Below are positions 46,196 to 55,087 of a stretch of 64,000 nt of DNA, piece by piece. The DNA comes from Pseudobutyrivibrio sp. ACV-2 (lineage in GTDB: Bacteria; Bacillota; Clostridia; Lachnospirales; Lachnospiraceae), in contig NZ_FNQZ01000003.1 of NCBI RefSeq assembly GCF_900107545.1, forward strand, positions 124,001 through 188,000, written 5' to 3'. A program made the position numbers and the translations under genes. How positions within the stretch are numbered: the stretch's first letter is position 1; every line of letters starts with the position of its first letter. The notes beneath the pieces are model-generated. The model saw only the letters and a program-made list of their open reading frames with translations, ran no database searches and was not told the origin of the DNA.

Positions 46196-46222
46196 TAAGC
46201 TTTTATCCTTTCTATCCGATAC
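46196..46222 (+). promoter_or_regulatory. Sigma-28-like promoter
   Basis: TAAG (46196-46199), 15 bases, then TCCGATAC (46215-46222). This matches the flagellin promoters at 56264 and 56499 in -10 type and spacing to within a base. It sits immediately after nrdR and would start transcription near 46230. Confidence 0.55.
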
Positions 46223-46275
46223 ACAGACATATAGATCAGAGAGATGAAATTAGTCTACGAGAAATGGAGACACAT

Positions 46276-46593
46276 ATGAATTTATCAGGTATTCGCCCAT
46301 CAATGGAGTTTTACGATAACAGTTCAATAAGAAACAGACTAGATATTAATCCTATTCCTGTGGAACAGCCTGTAGAAGATATCACAAAAGATACCACAAA
46401 AACTTTTGGAGACGAACCTGCTGCTACAGTAGAGATTAGGTATGAAGGATTTGTTGAAGTCAAGAAAAATGTTGAAAAAGCTGTAAGTGATATGGAAGAG
46501 GACACAACCATTCATCAATATCAGTATTTTGTACAGGAAAAACCGGTGATTGATTCTTCTTCATTTAGAGGATTAGAGAATTTTTCATTATAA
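46276..46593 (+). CDS. Small conserved-looking protein of unknown function, possible motility regulon member
   Basis: I do not recognise a domain. ATG 46276 follows GGAGA; an in-frame ATG at 46264 is the alternative. The 105-residue product starts MNLSGIRPSMEFYDNSSIRN, is acidic and hydrophilic, and has no signal peptide or membrane segment. A predicted helix lies at residues 55-75. A sigma-28-like promoter upstream and a terminator downstream make it a single-gene unit, which suggests a link with flagellar or chemotaxis functions. Confidence 0.75.
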   Translation: MNLSGIRPSMEFYDNSSIRNRLDINPIPVEQPVEDITKDTTKTFGDEPAATVEIRYEGFVEVKKNVEKAVSDMEEDTTIHQYQYFVQEKPVIDSSSFRGLENFSL

Positions 46594-46608
46594 AATGGAC
46601 AATAATTT

Positions 46609-46640
46609 GAAGCGCATCGAATGATGTGCTTCTTTTATTA
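46609..46640 (+). terminator. Terminator after the small unknown gene
   Basis: GAAGCGCATC (46609-46618) pairs with GATGTGCTTC (46623-46632), followed by TTTTATTAT. Confidence 0.85.
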
Positions 46641-46668
46641 TGTGATTTGTTGTGCTACAATCATCTCC

Positions 46669-47172
46669 ATGAGTAAACGTAATTTATATCCAAAAGACTA
46701 TGTAGATAGTACTTATTCAATTAATTTCAAGGAGTTATATAACAAGGGGTATAGGGGTGTCATATTTGATGTGGACAACACTTTGGTTCCACATAACGCT
46801 CCAGCGGATGACAGAGCAAAAGCTTTATTTAAAGAATTACATGACATAGGCTTTGAAGCGCTTCTTTTATCAAACAATAAGGAACCAAGGGTCAAGACCT
46901 TCAAAGAGGCTGTCACCTATTGTTCCTACATTTATAAGGCAAATAAGCCAAGCGCCAAAGGGTACCAAAAAGCCATGGCTCAAATGGGTACAGACGAGAC
47001 AAACACATTATTTGTCGGAGACCAGATTCTTACAGACATATGGGGCGCAAACAGAGCGGGGGTTCATTCTATCCTCGTAAAGCCAGTTCTTAAATGGCAT
47101 GAGGAGCCTCAAATTATCCTAAAACGCTTCTTAGAATTTTTTATTCTTTTAGGATATAAAATGAACTTATAG
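46669..47172 (+). CDS. yqeG: YqeG-family HAD phosphatase
   Basis: This HAD-superfamily IIIA phosphatase may be a phosphatidylglycerophosphatase-like enzyme. The frame opens at 46621, but that codon lies inside a terminator. ATG 46669 gives 167 residues starting MSKRNLYPKDYVD, in line with YqeG. Motif I is FDVDNTLVP, motif II LLSNN, and motif III/IV KPSAKGY with VGDQILTDIWGAN. An extended -10 TGCTACAAT (46653-46661) ends only seven bases before the ATG and there is no ribosome site, so the mRNA may be leaderless. The stop codon touches repeat R3. Confidence 0.88.
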   Translation: MSKRNLYPKDYVDSTYSINFKELYNKGYRGVIFDVDNTLVPHNAPADDRAKALFKELHDIGFEALLLSNNKEPRVKTFKEAVTYCSYIYKANKPSAKGYQKAMAQMGTDETNTLFVGDQILTDIWGANRAGVHSILVKPVLKWHEEPQIILKRFLEFFILLGYKMNL

Positions 47173-47256
47173 CCTTCCCCTTGAGGGGAAGGTGCCCGGA
47201 GGGAAGAGATAATGCTTTAGCGTTATCTGCCACCCCGGCGAGGGGCGGATGAGGTG
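47172..47256 (+). repeat. CCTTCCCC hairpin repeat with inserted GATAATGC module, copy R3
   Basis: It has the same organisation as R1: head hairpin CCTTCCCCTTGAGGGGAAGG, TGCCCGGAGG, module GATAATGC-TTTA-GCGTTATC-TGCCACC, GGCGAGG, then GCGGATGAGGTG. It lies between yqeG and rpiB. Confidence 0.85.
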
Positions 47257-47299
47257 TTGTATATATAAAATTTATATAAACTAAAGGAGAACACATATA

Positions 47300-47746
47300 A
47301 TGAAAATCGTAATCGCAAACGATCACGCAGCAACAGACCTTAAATTCGAAATCAAGGAGTACATTGAAAGCCTAGGACATGAGGTAATTAACATCGGCAC
47401 AGATGATAATGAAAGCTGCCATTATCCAGAATATGGCAAAAAAGCAGCTGATATGGTAGCTTCCGGAGAAGTAGACCTTGGTGTTCTTATTTGTGGTACA
47501 GGTGTAGGCATTTCTCTTGCAGCCAATAAAGTAAAAGGCATCCGTTGCGGAGTTTGCTCAGATACAGCAACAGCTCGTCTTATCCGCCAGCACAACAATG
47601 CAAATATGATTGCATTCGGTGCTAGAATAGTAGGCTCTGAGCTTGCAAAAGATATTGTTAAAAGCTTCTTGGAGGCAGAATTTGAGGGTGGCGGAAGACA
47701 TCAGATCAGAATAGATATGATTTCTGCTATTGAAAATGAGCAATAA
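47300..47746 (+). CDS. rpiB: Ribose-5-phosphate isomerase B
   Basis: This interconverts ribose- and ribulose-5-phosphate. The 148 residues have IANDHAATDLK, the catalytic region LICGTGVGISLAANKVKGIRC, and RQHNNANMIAFGARI, as in RpiB/LacA proteins. The start follows AAAGGAG. Confidence 0.94.
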   Translation: MKIVIANDHAATDLKFEIKEYIESLGHEVINIGTDDNESCHYPEYGKKAADMVASGEVDLGVLICGTGVGISLAANKVKGIRCGVCSDTATARLIRQHNNANMIAFGARIVGSELAKDIVKSFLEAEFEGGGRHQIRIDMISAIENEQ

Positions 47747-47839
47747 TTCTGATATACTTTTTTAGTCTCTGTGAGACTAACACGTAAATTATAGGGTTTT
47801 ACCCATGCTTGTATATAGTTAGAGGAGGATTATTAGTAA

Positions 47840-49180
47840 ATGAACGTACAGGTAGAAAATCTTGAGAAGAACATGGCAAAGCTTACAGTCACTGTTGACG
47901 CAGCTGAGCTCGATAAGGCTATCACAAAGGCCTACAACAAGCAGAAGAACAGCATCTCTGTTCCTGGCTTTAGAAAGGGTAAGGTTCCTCAGCACATGAT
48001 CGAGAAGATGTACGGTGCAGGTATTTTCTATGAGGACGCTGCTAATATCCTTATTCAGGAAACATACCCACAGGCTTATGATGAGTCTAAGCTTGACATC
48101 GTTTCACAGCCAAAGATTGACATCACAGAGCTTGAAAAGGGCAAGGACTTCGTTTACACAGCAGAAGTTGCAGTTAAGCCAGAAGTTAAGCTTGGTAAGT
48201 ACAAAGGTGTTTCTGTATCAAAGGTTGACACAAAGGTTACAGCTACAGAAGTTAACAACACAATCAAGGCTGAGCTTGAGAGAGCAGCTCGTACAGTTAC
48301 AAAGACTGGCAAGGCAGCTAAGGGCGATACAGCAGTTATCGATTTCGAGGGCTTCGTTGATGGTGAAGCATTCGAAGGCGGAAAGGGTGAGAACTACGAC
48401 CTTGAGCTTGGTTCAGGTTCATTCATCCCTGGTTTCGAAGAGCAGCTTATCGGACACAAGGCTGGTGAGGATGTAGAAGTTGAGGTTACATTCCCAGAGG
48501 AATACCACGCAGCTGATCTTGCTGGAAAGGCAGCAGTATTCAAGTGCCACATCCACGAAGTAAAGGGCAAGGATATCCCTAAGCTTGATGACGAGTATGT
48601 TGCAGATACAACAGAATTCGAAACAGTTGAAGAGTACAAGGCTTCAGTTAAGGAACGTCTTGAGAACAATAAAAAGGCAGAAGGCCGTCGTGCACAGGAA
48701 GACGAAGCTATCGCAAAGATCGTAGAAGATTCTGAGATGGAAATCCCAGATGCAATGCTTGACTACCAGGTTGAGAACATGATTAACGATTTCGCTAACA
48801 ACATGGCTCAGCAGGGTCTTTCACTTCAGCAGTACATGCAGTTCACAGGCATGACAATGGATGCTTTCCGTGATCAGGTTCGTCCAGATGCACTTTCACG
48901 TACACAGTCTTCACTTGTTCTTGAAGCTATCGTTAAGGCTGAGAACATCGAAGCTACAGATGCTGACGTTGATGCTAAGCTTGAGGAAATGTCAAAGCAG
49001 TACGGCATGGAGCTTGAGCAGCTTAAGAACCTCGTTGGTGAAAACGAGAAAGAGTCTATGAAGAAGGATATTGCTATCGAAAAGGCAGTAGCATTCGTTA
49101 TGGACAACGTTAAGGAGTCAGCTAGAAAGAAAGCTACAAAGAAGACAGAGGAAGAAGCTCCAGCTGAAGATGCAGAGTAA
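47840..49180 (+). CDS. tig: Trigger factor (ribosome-associated chaperone)
   Basis: This peptidyl-prolyl isomerase and chaperone binds nascent chains at the ribosome exit. The 446 residues include the ribosome-binding signature GFRKGKVPQHMIEKMYG (about 43-59), an FKBP domain with GDTAVIDFEGFVDGEAFEGG, and the C-terminal helical chaperone domain, ending in a Lys/Glu-rich tail. The start follows AGAGGAGG. Codon use is strongly biased. It opens the tig-clpP-clpX-engB cluster. Confidence 0.96.
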   Translation: MNVQVENLEKNMAKLTVTVDAAELDKAITKAYNKQKNSISVPGFRKGKVPQHMIEKMYGAGIFYEDAANILIQETYPQAYDESKLDIVSQPKIDITELEKGKDFVYTAEVAVKPEVKLGKYKGVSVSKVDTKVTATEVNNTIKAELERAARTVTKTGKAAKGDTAVIDFEGFVDGEAFEGGKGENYDLELGSGSFIPGFEEQLIGHKAGEDVEVEVTFPEEYHAADLAGKAAVFKCHIHEVKGKDIPKLDDEYVADTTEFETVEEYKASVKERLENNKKAEGRRAQEDEAIAKIVEDSEMEIPDAMLDYQVENMINDFANNMAQQGLSLQQYMQFTGMTMDAFRDQVRPDALSRTQSSLVLEAIVKAENIEATDADVDAKLEEMSKQYGMELEQLKNLVGENEKESMKKDIAIEKAVAFVMDNVKESARKKATKKTEEEAPAEDAE

Positions 49181-49250
49181 TTCCTGTGTAGGTAAATCTA
49201 AAAAAGTATTAAAATTTTGTAAAATCCAACAATTTGTGATTTAAAAACAT

Positions 49251-49297
49251 TATAATAGGCTTGTGCTGTTAAAAGCTAATGGCACAAGCTTATTTTT
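49251..49297 (+). promoter_or_regulatory. Promoter -10 and hairpin before clpP
   Basis: TATAAT at 49251-49256 runs directly into a stem, GGCTTGTGC (49258-49266) with GCACAAGCT (49282-49290) followed by TTTTT. The hairpin could end tig transcripts or form the 5' end of clpP mRNA. The -35 is not convincing. Confidence 0.5.
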
Positions 49298-49320
49298 ACA
49301 TATGAAGGAGGCATAAATAC

Positions 49321-49905
49321 ATGGCAACAATTCCTTATGTCATTGAACAGAATTCTCGTGGTGAGCGTTCTTATGATATTTATTCAAGATTATTAAAAGA
49401 TAGAATCGTATTCCTTGGTGAAGAGGTTAATGAGGTTACAGCGTCTCTTGTTGTAGCACAGCTTCTTTTCCTTGAATCAGAAGACCCTAGCAAGGATATC
49501 CATCTTTATATTAACAGCCCAGGTGGAAGCGTTACAGCAGGTATGGCTATTTATGATACAATGCAATATATCAAGTGTGATGTTTCTACTATTTGTATTG
49601 GTATGGCAGCTTCAATGGGTGCGTTCCTTCTTGCAGGTGGACAGAAGGGCAAACGTTTTGCACTTCCAAATGCAGAGGTTATGATTCACCAGCCACTTGG
49701 CGGAGCAAAGGGGCAGGCTACTGAAATCGAAATCGCTGCTAAAAACATTTTAAAGACTAGAGAAAAGCTCAATCGTATGCTTGCAGAAAACACTGGCAAG
49801 GATTACGAGCAGGTTTGCTTAGATACAGAACGTGATCATTGGCTTGATGCAAAAGAAGCTCTTGATTATGGTCTTATCGATGAAATCATTACAAAAAAGA
49901 ATTAA
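49321..49905 (+). CDS. clpP: ATP-dependent Clp protease proteolytic subunit
   Basis: This serine protease core partners with ClpX. The 194 residues have the catalytic Ser 98 in GMAASMGAF, His in MIHQPLGG and Asp in TERDHWLDA. The start follows GAAGGAGG. Confidence 0.97.
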   Translation: MATIPYVIEQNSRGERSYDIYSRLLKDRIVFLGEEVNEVTASLVVAQLLFLESEDPSKDIHLYINSPGGSVTAGMAIYDTMQYIKCDVSTICIGMAASMGAFLLAGGQKGKRFALPNAEVMIHQPLGGAKGQATEIEIAAKNILKTREKLNRMLAENTGKDYEQVCLDTERDHWLDAKEALDYGLIDEIITKKN

Positions 49906-49958
49906 GTCCAACATAGGGGGAATAACGTTCTAGCATTTTTAGAATTAATGAGGTTATT

Positions 49959-51248
49959 ATGGCAAGAAACGAAGATAGAATTCGCTGCTCATTCTGCGGA
50001 AAAACACAAAATCAGGTTCGCAAGCTTATTGCAGGACCAAACGGTGCATTTATTTGCGATGAGTGCGTAGATATTTGTCAGGAAATCATCATGGAAGAGT
50101 TAGATGATTTCACACCAGCAGCTGAGGGTGATTCAATCGAGATTAATCTTCAGAAACCAGAGGACATGAAGGCATTTCTTGATCAGTATGTTATTGGTCA
50201 GGACGAGGCTAAGAAAGTCCTTTCAGTTGCTGTTTACAATCACTACAAACGTATCATGGCAAATCCAAACGATATCGATGTAGAGCTTCAAAAGAGTAAT
50301 GTGCTTATGCTTGGACCTACAGGTTCAGGCAAGACACTTCTTGCACAGACATTAGCTAGAGTACTTGGCGTACCATTTGCTATTGCTGATGCTACTACAC
50401 TTACCGAGGCTGGTTATGTAGGTGAGGATGTTGAAAACATTCTGCTCAAGCTTATCCAGGCAGCAGAATTCGATATTAAAAAGGCTGAAATAGGTATCGT
50501 CTACATTGACGAAATCGATAAAATTACTAAAAAGTCTGAGAATGTCTCTATCACACGTGATGTTTCAGGTGAAGGTGTTCAGCAGGCACTCCTTAAGATT
50601 ATAGAGGGTACAGTTGCAAACGTTCCACCACAGGGTGGACGTAAGCATCCTCAGCAGGAGACTATTGCTATTGACACTAAGAACATCCTATTCATCTGTG
50701 GTGGTGCTTTTGAAGGTCTTGAGAAAATCATTTCTCAGCGTACAAACACCAGCGCTATTGGATTTGGTGCAGATGTCAAAGATAAAAATAACGAAAAGAT
50801 TGATGAGCTCTTACAGCAGGCACTTCCACAGGATTTCATCAAGTACGGTCTTATCCCTGAGTTCATTGGACGTGTGCCTATCAACGTATCACTCAAGCAG
50901 CTCACAGAGGATGACATGATTCGTATCCTCAAGGAGCCAAAGAACTCTCTCACAAAGCAGTATCAGGCTTTATTCAAGATGGATGGAGTTAAGCTTGACT
51001 TTGAGGACGATGCACTTCGTGAAATCGCTAAAAAGTCAATTGAGAGAAAGACAGGTGCTCGTGGACTTCGTGCCATCGTAGAGAGTGTTATGATGGATCA
51101 CATGTATCATGTTCCTTCAGATGAGAGCATCACAGAAATCTTAGTAACTAAAGATATGGTTGATGATAACCTGCTTCTCATTGATAAGGATTCAGATGAG
51201 GATGGCAGTGTTGTATCAATCGAAGATAAACAGGAAAAGAGCGCATAA
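49959..51248 (+). CDS. clpX: ATP-dependent Clp protease ATP-binding subunit ClpX
   Basis: This AAA+ unfoldase feeds ClpP. The 429 residues have a C4 zinc finger ([21 protein letters not shown]), Walker [14 protein letters not shown], Walker B VYIDEIDK, the pore-loop region AGYVGEDVE, and sensor 2 GARGLRAI. It lies 53 bases after clpP. The usual lon gene between clpX and engB is absent. Confidence 0.97.
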   Translation: MARNEDRIRCSFCGKTQNQVRKLIAGPNGAFICDECVDICQEIIMEELDDFTPAAEGDSIEINLQKPEDMKAFLDQYVIGQDEAKKVLSVAVYNHYKRIMANPNDIDVELQKSNVLMLGPTGSGKTLLAQTLARVLGVPFAIADATTLTEAGYVGEDVENILLKLIQAAEFDIKKAEIGIVYIDEIDKITKKSENVSITRDVSGEGVQQALLKIIEGTVANVPPQGGRKHPQQETIAIDTKNILFICGGAFEGLEKIISQRTNTSAIGFGADVKDKNNEKIDELLQQALPQDFIKYGLIPEFIGRVPINVSLKQLTEDDMIRILKEPKNSLTKQYQALFKMDGVKLDFEDDALREIAKKSIERKTGARGLRAIVESVMMDHMYHVPSDESITEILVTKDMVDDNLLLIDKDSDEDGSVVSIEDKQEKSA

Positions 51249-51250
51249 TC

Positions 51251-51871
51251 ATGGTTATTCGTTCATGTAATCTTGAAACAGTATGTGGTCCTACATCGGA
51301 ACTTCCCAAAAATGATTTACCAGAGGTAGCATTTGCCGGTAAGTCCAATGTAGGCAAATCATCACTTATAAATGCGGTTATGAACCGCAAATCTCTGGCT
51401 AGAGTTTCAGCACAGCCTGGCAAGACACAGACCATAAATTTCTACAATATCAATGATGAAATTTATGTCGTAGACCTGCCAGGCTACGGCTTTGCCAAGG
51501 CATCAGAAAAAGAGCGCGAGCGCTGGGGTAAGATGATAGAGACCTATCTAAACACTTCCGACATGATTCGCGCCGTTTTTCTTTTGGTGGACATTCGCCA
51601 TGCACCATCTGCTAACGATAAGCAGATGTTTGAATGGATGGACTATGTAGGCTATGATCCTATAGTCATTGCCACCAAAGCCGACAAAATCAAACGCAGT
51701 CAGCTGGACAAACAAATCAAAATCCTTCGTGAAGGTCTTGGAGCAGGAAAGGACACTATCATAGTCCCATTTTCATCCCAGACCAAACAAGGCTTAGACA
51801 CCATCCAGGACTTCCTAGACCAGGTAATCGAAAACGAAGCATCTTTAACAGATATAGAAGACCTAGACTAG
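51251..51871 (+). CDS. engB: Ribosome-biogenesis GTPase EngB (YsxC)
   Basis: This GTPase acts in large-subunit assembly. The 206 residues show G1 GKSNVGKSSLI, the switch region QTINFYNI, G3 DLPGYGFAKAS, and G4 TKADK. It starts two bases after the clpX stop and closes the cluster. Confidence 0.96.
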   Translation: MVIRSCNLETVCGPTSELPKNDLPEVAFAGKSNVGKSSLINAVMNRKSLARVSAQPGKTQTINFYNINDEIYVVDLPGYGFAKASEKERERWGKMIETYLNTSDMIRAVFLLVDIRHAPSANDKQMFEWMDYVGYDPIVIATKADKIKRSQLDKQIKILREGLGAGKDTIIVPFSSQTKQGLDTIQDFLDQVIENEASLTDIEDLD

Positions 51872-51876
51872 TCATA

Positions 51877-51924
51877 GCCTTCCCCCTCTGGGGGAAGGTG
51901 TCAGCGCCAGCTGACGGATGAGGG
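51877..51924 (+). repeat. CCTTCCCC hairpin repeat without module, copy R4
   Basis: Head CCTTCCCCCTCTGGGGGAAGG, then GTGTCAGC-GCCA-GCTGAC hairpin and GGATGAGGG. It is the empty-site counterpart of the filled copy at 56359-56450. Its GGATGAGG lies 10 bases before the znuA ATG. Confidence 0.85.
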
Positions 51925-51933
51925 CGTACCTAC

Positions 51934-52935
51934 ATGTTGAGAAAAACCAAATACCTATTCGTGCTACTCCTGCTCATCTCTATTAGTGTGGTGTGCACCT
52001 GTGGCACTTTTTTTTATGTAAAACTTAATAATAATGCTGCGGCATCTGATGACCTACTAATCATGACCAGCTGCAATCCAGTATATATTGCCACTTTAAA
52101 TGTTGTAGATGGAATAGATGGCATTACAGTGCAGAACCTTTCCCAGCCTACAACAGGTTGCCTCCACGACTATACCCTTACTACAGAGGACATGAAGAAT
52201 CTTTCTAAGGCAGACGTATTAGTAGTAAACGGTGGTGGTATGGAAGGCTATTTAGAGGACGTAATAGCAGCATATCCTAAACTTCCTATCATAGATACCT
52301 ATGAATATGTTGAGCACTCTCCAGGCTTTGATGCATTATTACTTGCAGGTGAAGAAGGGGACCATGAGCATGAAGAAGCTGACGAAGAGCATCATGAGGA
52401 ATCTGAAGAGGAACACCATCATCACGACCATGGTGAAAACAGTCATCTTTGGATGAATGAAATCCTCTACAATACCCAGGCGGCTGGCATAGTAAATGGC
52501 TTAGTAGAAGCCGATCTTGGAATTGATGAAAATGTTCTTTTAAGCAATTTAAAGTCTTATGGTGAAAAGCTTGAAACCATAGATAAGCAGGGGCTTGATA
52601 ACAAATTAAAGGGACAGAATGTAGCTGTATTGCATGCAGCTTTTGCCTACACAGCCCAGTCAATTGGGGCAAATGTGGTCGCTACTATGGATTTAGATGA
52701 AGAACGCCAAGTCAGCGCTGGTGAAGTTAGTGAATTTTTAGATGTCATCCGAGATAACGATGTCAAAATCGTCTTTGCAGAATATGATTACGGAAATGCC
52801 ATGGGTAAACTCATAGAAGAGCAGACTGATGCAAAAGTGGTTTATCTTGAGACATTGGTTCACGGCTCTTATAGTGCAGATGACTATGTAAAAGTCATAA
52901 ATGAAAACTATTCAAAGATTAACAATACACTTTAA
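51934..52935 (+). CDS. znuA: Zinc ABC transporter substrate-binding protein
   Basis: This cluster A-I metal-binding protein delivers zinc to ZnuBC. The 333 residues have a membrane-anchoring N-terminus, metal-site histidines (GCLHDYTL, SHLWMNE, HAAFAYTAQ) and an acidic-histidine loop at about 146-168 containing HHHHDHGENSH, typical of ZnuA/AdcA. The only Shine-Dalgarno-like sequence is in repeat R4. No Zur box is evident. Confidence 0.92.
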   Translation: MLRKTKYLFVLLLLISISVVCTCGTFFYVKLNNNAAASDDLLIMTSCNPVYIATLNVVDGIDGITVQNLSQPTTGCLHDYTLTTEDMKNLSKADVLVVNGGGMEGYLEDVIAAYPKLPIIDTYEYVEHSPGFDALLLAGEEGDHEHEEADEEHHEESEEEHHHHDHGENSHLWMNEILYNTQAAGIVNGLVEADLGIDENVLLSNLKSYGEKLETIDKQGLDNKLKGQNVAVLHAAFAYTAQSIGANVVATMDLDEERQVSAGEVSEFLDVIRDNDVKIVFAEYDYGNAMGKLIEEQTDAKVVYLETLVHGSYSADDYVKVINENYSKINNTL

Positions 52936-52939
52936 TAGC

Positions 52940-53069
52940 TTGACTATAAATAGCGGCGATGCTAATATTTTAATATAAAAGGCGCTACCGATAGACGGTC
53001 AGCCCTAAACAACTTGAAACAGAAAAGCCGCTCCTAAGTTTGTGAGGCTACAGGGGCGGCTATTTCTTT
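52940..53069 (+). ncRNA. Candidate small RNA between znuA and znuC
   Basis: A strong promoter, TTGACT (52940-52945), 17 bp, TAATAT (52963-52968), begins just after znuA. About 60-90 nt of sequence that codes for no evident protein follows. It contains a stem GGCGCTACCG-ATAGA-CGGTCAGCC, and an intrinsic terminator pairs AGCCGCTCCT (53026-53035) with AGGGGCGGCT (53052-53061), then ATTTCTTTG. This could be an independent small RNA or a leader that attenuates znuCB. I do not recognise an Rfam family. Confidence 0.5.
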
Positions 53070-53075
53070 GTCCTT

Positions 53076-53242
53076 GCCTTCCCCTCTAGGGGAAGGTGCC
53101 CGGAGGGAAGAGATAATGCTTTAGCATTATCTGCCACCCCGGCGAGGGGCGGATGAGGTGTTAACCTTCCTCCTTAGAGAATCAATAGTAATATCTGCCA
53201 CCCAACAAGAAAAAGAAGTCAGCCCCAGCTGACAAATGAGGA
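53076..53242 (+). repeat. CCTTCCCC repeat with module plus a degenerate second copy, R5
   Basis: The first copy (53076-53160) matches R1 and R3 with module stem GATAATGC-TTTA-GCATTATC. The second (about 53163-53242) is eroded, but CCTTCCTCC, ATCTGCCACCC and GTCAGCCCCAGCTGAC are recognisable. Its end AATGAGGA serves as the likely ribosome site of znuC. Confidence 0.8.
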
Positions 53243-53247
53243 TCCAC

Positions 53248-53991
53248 ATGAAAAAAATTATCCCATGCGGTTTCCACTGTATAAAATTCATAAACCTAGG
53301 TGTAGCCTTCGGTGAACAGCAGGTTCTAGACAATATAAACCTCCATGTTCACTGCGGCCAGATGACAGCCATTGTTGGCAGAAATGGAGCAGGTAAATCC
53401 ACATTGGTTAGAGCTATCCTTGGTGAAGTTCCATATACAGGGGAGATCCAATTCAAAAATAAAATGAATAACAACATGCCTAGTTTAAAGATAGGCTATG
53501 TTCCACAGACAGTAAATATCGACAGAAGCACACCGCTTTCAGTGTATGACCTGTTTCAGTCCTTTACAGGTAAGCTTCCAATACTTATTAACAGTAAAAA
53601 GGAGCATGACCATGTGCGAGAAGCTTTGGCAGAGTTTGATGTGGCAGAGCTGATAGATCAGCCAGTAGGAACACTTTCTGGTGGTCAGCTGCAGCGAGTG
53701 TTACTTGCTATGGCAGTGCACGATACACCAAATCTTTTGCTTCTTGATGAGCCAGTTTCAGGTATAGACAAAAATGGTATGGATGCTTTCTATGAAAAGA
53801 TGAAATACCTAAAGGAGACTCATGATTTAGCTATTATTCTAGTGAGCCATGACCTGGACTATGTATACAAATACGCGGACAATGTCATCCTTATTGACAA
53901 GACTGTCACAGCAGCAGGCCGTCCTAAAGTGGTCTATGAGACAGATGCATTTAGAGATGTATTTGGAAAGGGGGCAGCAGGAAATGTTTAG
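53248..53991 (+). CDS. znuC: Zinc ABC transporter ATP-binding protein
   Basis: This energises zinc uptake. ATG 53248 follows ATGAGGA, which is supplied by the upstream repeat. The 247 residues have Walker A GRNGAGKST, signature LSGGQLQRVLLA, Walker B LLLLDEPVSGID and VSHDLDYV. It overlaps the permease gene by 8 bases. Confidence 0.92.
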   Translation: MKKIIPCGFHCIKFINLGVAFGEQQVLDNINLHVHCGQMTAIVGRNGAGKSTLVRAILGEVPYTGEIQFKNKMNNNMPSLKIGYVPQTVNIDRSTPLSVYDLFQSFTGKLPILINSKKEHDHVREALAEFDVAELIDQPVGTLSGGQLQRVLLAMAVHDTPNLLLLDEPVSGIDKNGMDAFYEKMKYLKETHDLAIILVSHDLDYVYKYADNVILIDKTVTAAGRPKVVYETDAFRDVFGKGAAGNV

Positions 53992-54775
53992 TTATGCATT
54001 TATGGTGCGTGCCACCATCGCAATTCTTTTGATATCCCCTTTGTTTGGCATGGTAGGTACCATGATTGTCCAAAAGCGTATGGCATATTTTTCCGATGCT
54101 CTAGGTCATTCTGCACTGACTGGTATAGCAGCAGGTGTCATCATGGGCATCGGCAACACTACAGTTTCTATGATAGTGTTTGGAATATGCTTCGCCCTAC
54201 TTTTAAACTATATCAGCAGAAAGGGCTTAAGCTCGTCAGACACATTGATATCAGTTTTTGCCAGCTGTGCCACTGCACTTGGTCTGGCTATTCTTTCCAG
54301 AGGTGGTAGCTTTAGCAACTACTCAGCTATTTTGGTAGGAGATATCCTCTCTATTACAGTGGCAGAGATTGTGCAGCTCATAGCCTTGTTTATTATCATT
54401 TTAGTGTTCTGGTGCATTAGCATTAACAGACTCACAGCTATCAGCATACATGCCACATTGGCCAAAAGCCGAAGCATTTCCGTCAGAGTAATGGAAGATG
54501 CCTTTGCAGTGCTAATCGCTTTGCTTGTAATGCTTTCTATTAAATGGGTAGGTATTCTGCTTATTAATGCGCTGCTGATTCTTCCAGCAGCCAGCAGCAG
54601 AAACATCTCAGAAAACTTTAGAGAGTACACCTATCTTTCTATTATATTTAGTATCTTTTCCGGTGTTGCAGGTCTTTTCGTATCCTACTACACCGACATG
54701 GCCACAGGTCCTATGATTGTAATCATAGCCAGCGTCATTTATTTTGCTACATATATATACGGCAAAGACCGCTAG
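53984..54775 (+). CDS. znuB: Zinc ABC transporter permease
   Basis: This 263-residue ABC-3 family permease has about eight hydrophobic segments. ATG 53984 lies in the end of znuC, with GGGGG-AGGA-rich sequence upstream; longer readings to 53849 would run through znuC. Blocks ISPLFGMVGTMIVQKRMAYFSDALGHSAL and VGILLINALLILPAASS are typical. Confidence 0.92.
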   Translation: MFSYAFMVRATIAILLISPLFGMVGTMIVQKRMAYFSDALGHSALTGIAAGVIMGIGNTTVSMIVFGICFALLLNYISRKGLSSSDTLISVFASCATALGLAILSRGGSFSNYSAILVGDILSITVAEIVQLIALFIIILVFWCISINRLTAISIHATLAKSRSISVRVMEDAFAVLIALLVMLSIKWVGILLINALLILPAASSRNISENFREYTYLSIIFSIFSGVAGLFVSYYTDMATGPMIVIIASVIYFATYIYGKDR

Positions 54776-54777
54776 CA

Positions 54778-54799
54778 GGCTCCCGCAAGGGAGCCTTTT
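54778..54799 (+). terminator. znu operon terminator
   Basis: GGCTCCC (54778-54784), a GCAA tetraloop, GGGAGCC (54789-54795) and TTTT, starting three bases after the znuB stop. Confidence 0.93.
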
Positions 54800-55024
54800 A
54801 TGATGCTTTATGACAAAATATCCATATTATGATTGATTATGATAGTTTATGAATCATTTATAAAAGTGGTAATAAGTAGTAATAAGTAGTAATACGAAAA
54901 TAAAGTAGTAATAAGTTATGAAATGAAACTTAGAAAACATATAGGTCAAAACTATGAAGCTTTTATGATACTTTATGCTAAAATATGCAAATTATGATAG
55001 TTTATGCATTATTATGATAATAAT
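54796..55024 (+). repeat. AT-rich direct repeats upstream of the AAA ATPase gene
   Basis: Two related blocks of about 65 bases (54796-54860 and 54961-55024) share TTTTATGAT, CTTTATG, AAAATAT, ATTATGAT and AGTTTATG in the same order. Between them AGTAGTAATA occurs three times (54868-54916). The whole gap between znuB and the ATPase gene is this array. It could be an operator region or an iteron-like site. Confidence 0.6.
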
Positions 55025-55087
55025 TACATTTTATGCTTATTTATGATAGAATATCTTTAAAGAATAAAATGATAATGAGGTTCAGTT

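Noticed and set aside
47756-47780. AGTCTC/GAGACT hairpin after rpiB as a terminator
   Set aside because: The stem is short and no T-run follows it on the plus strand.
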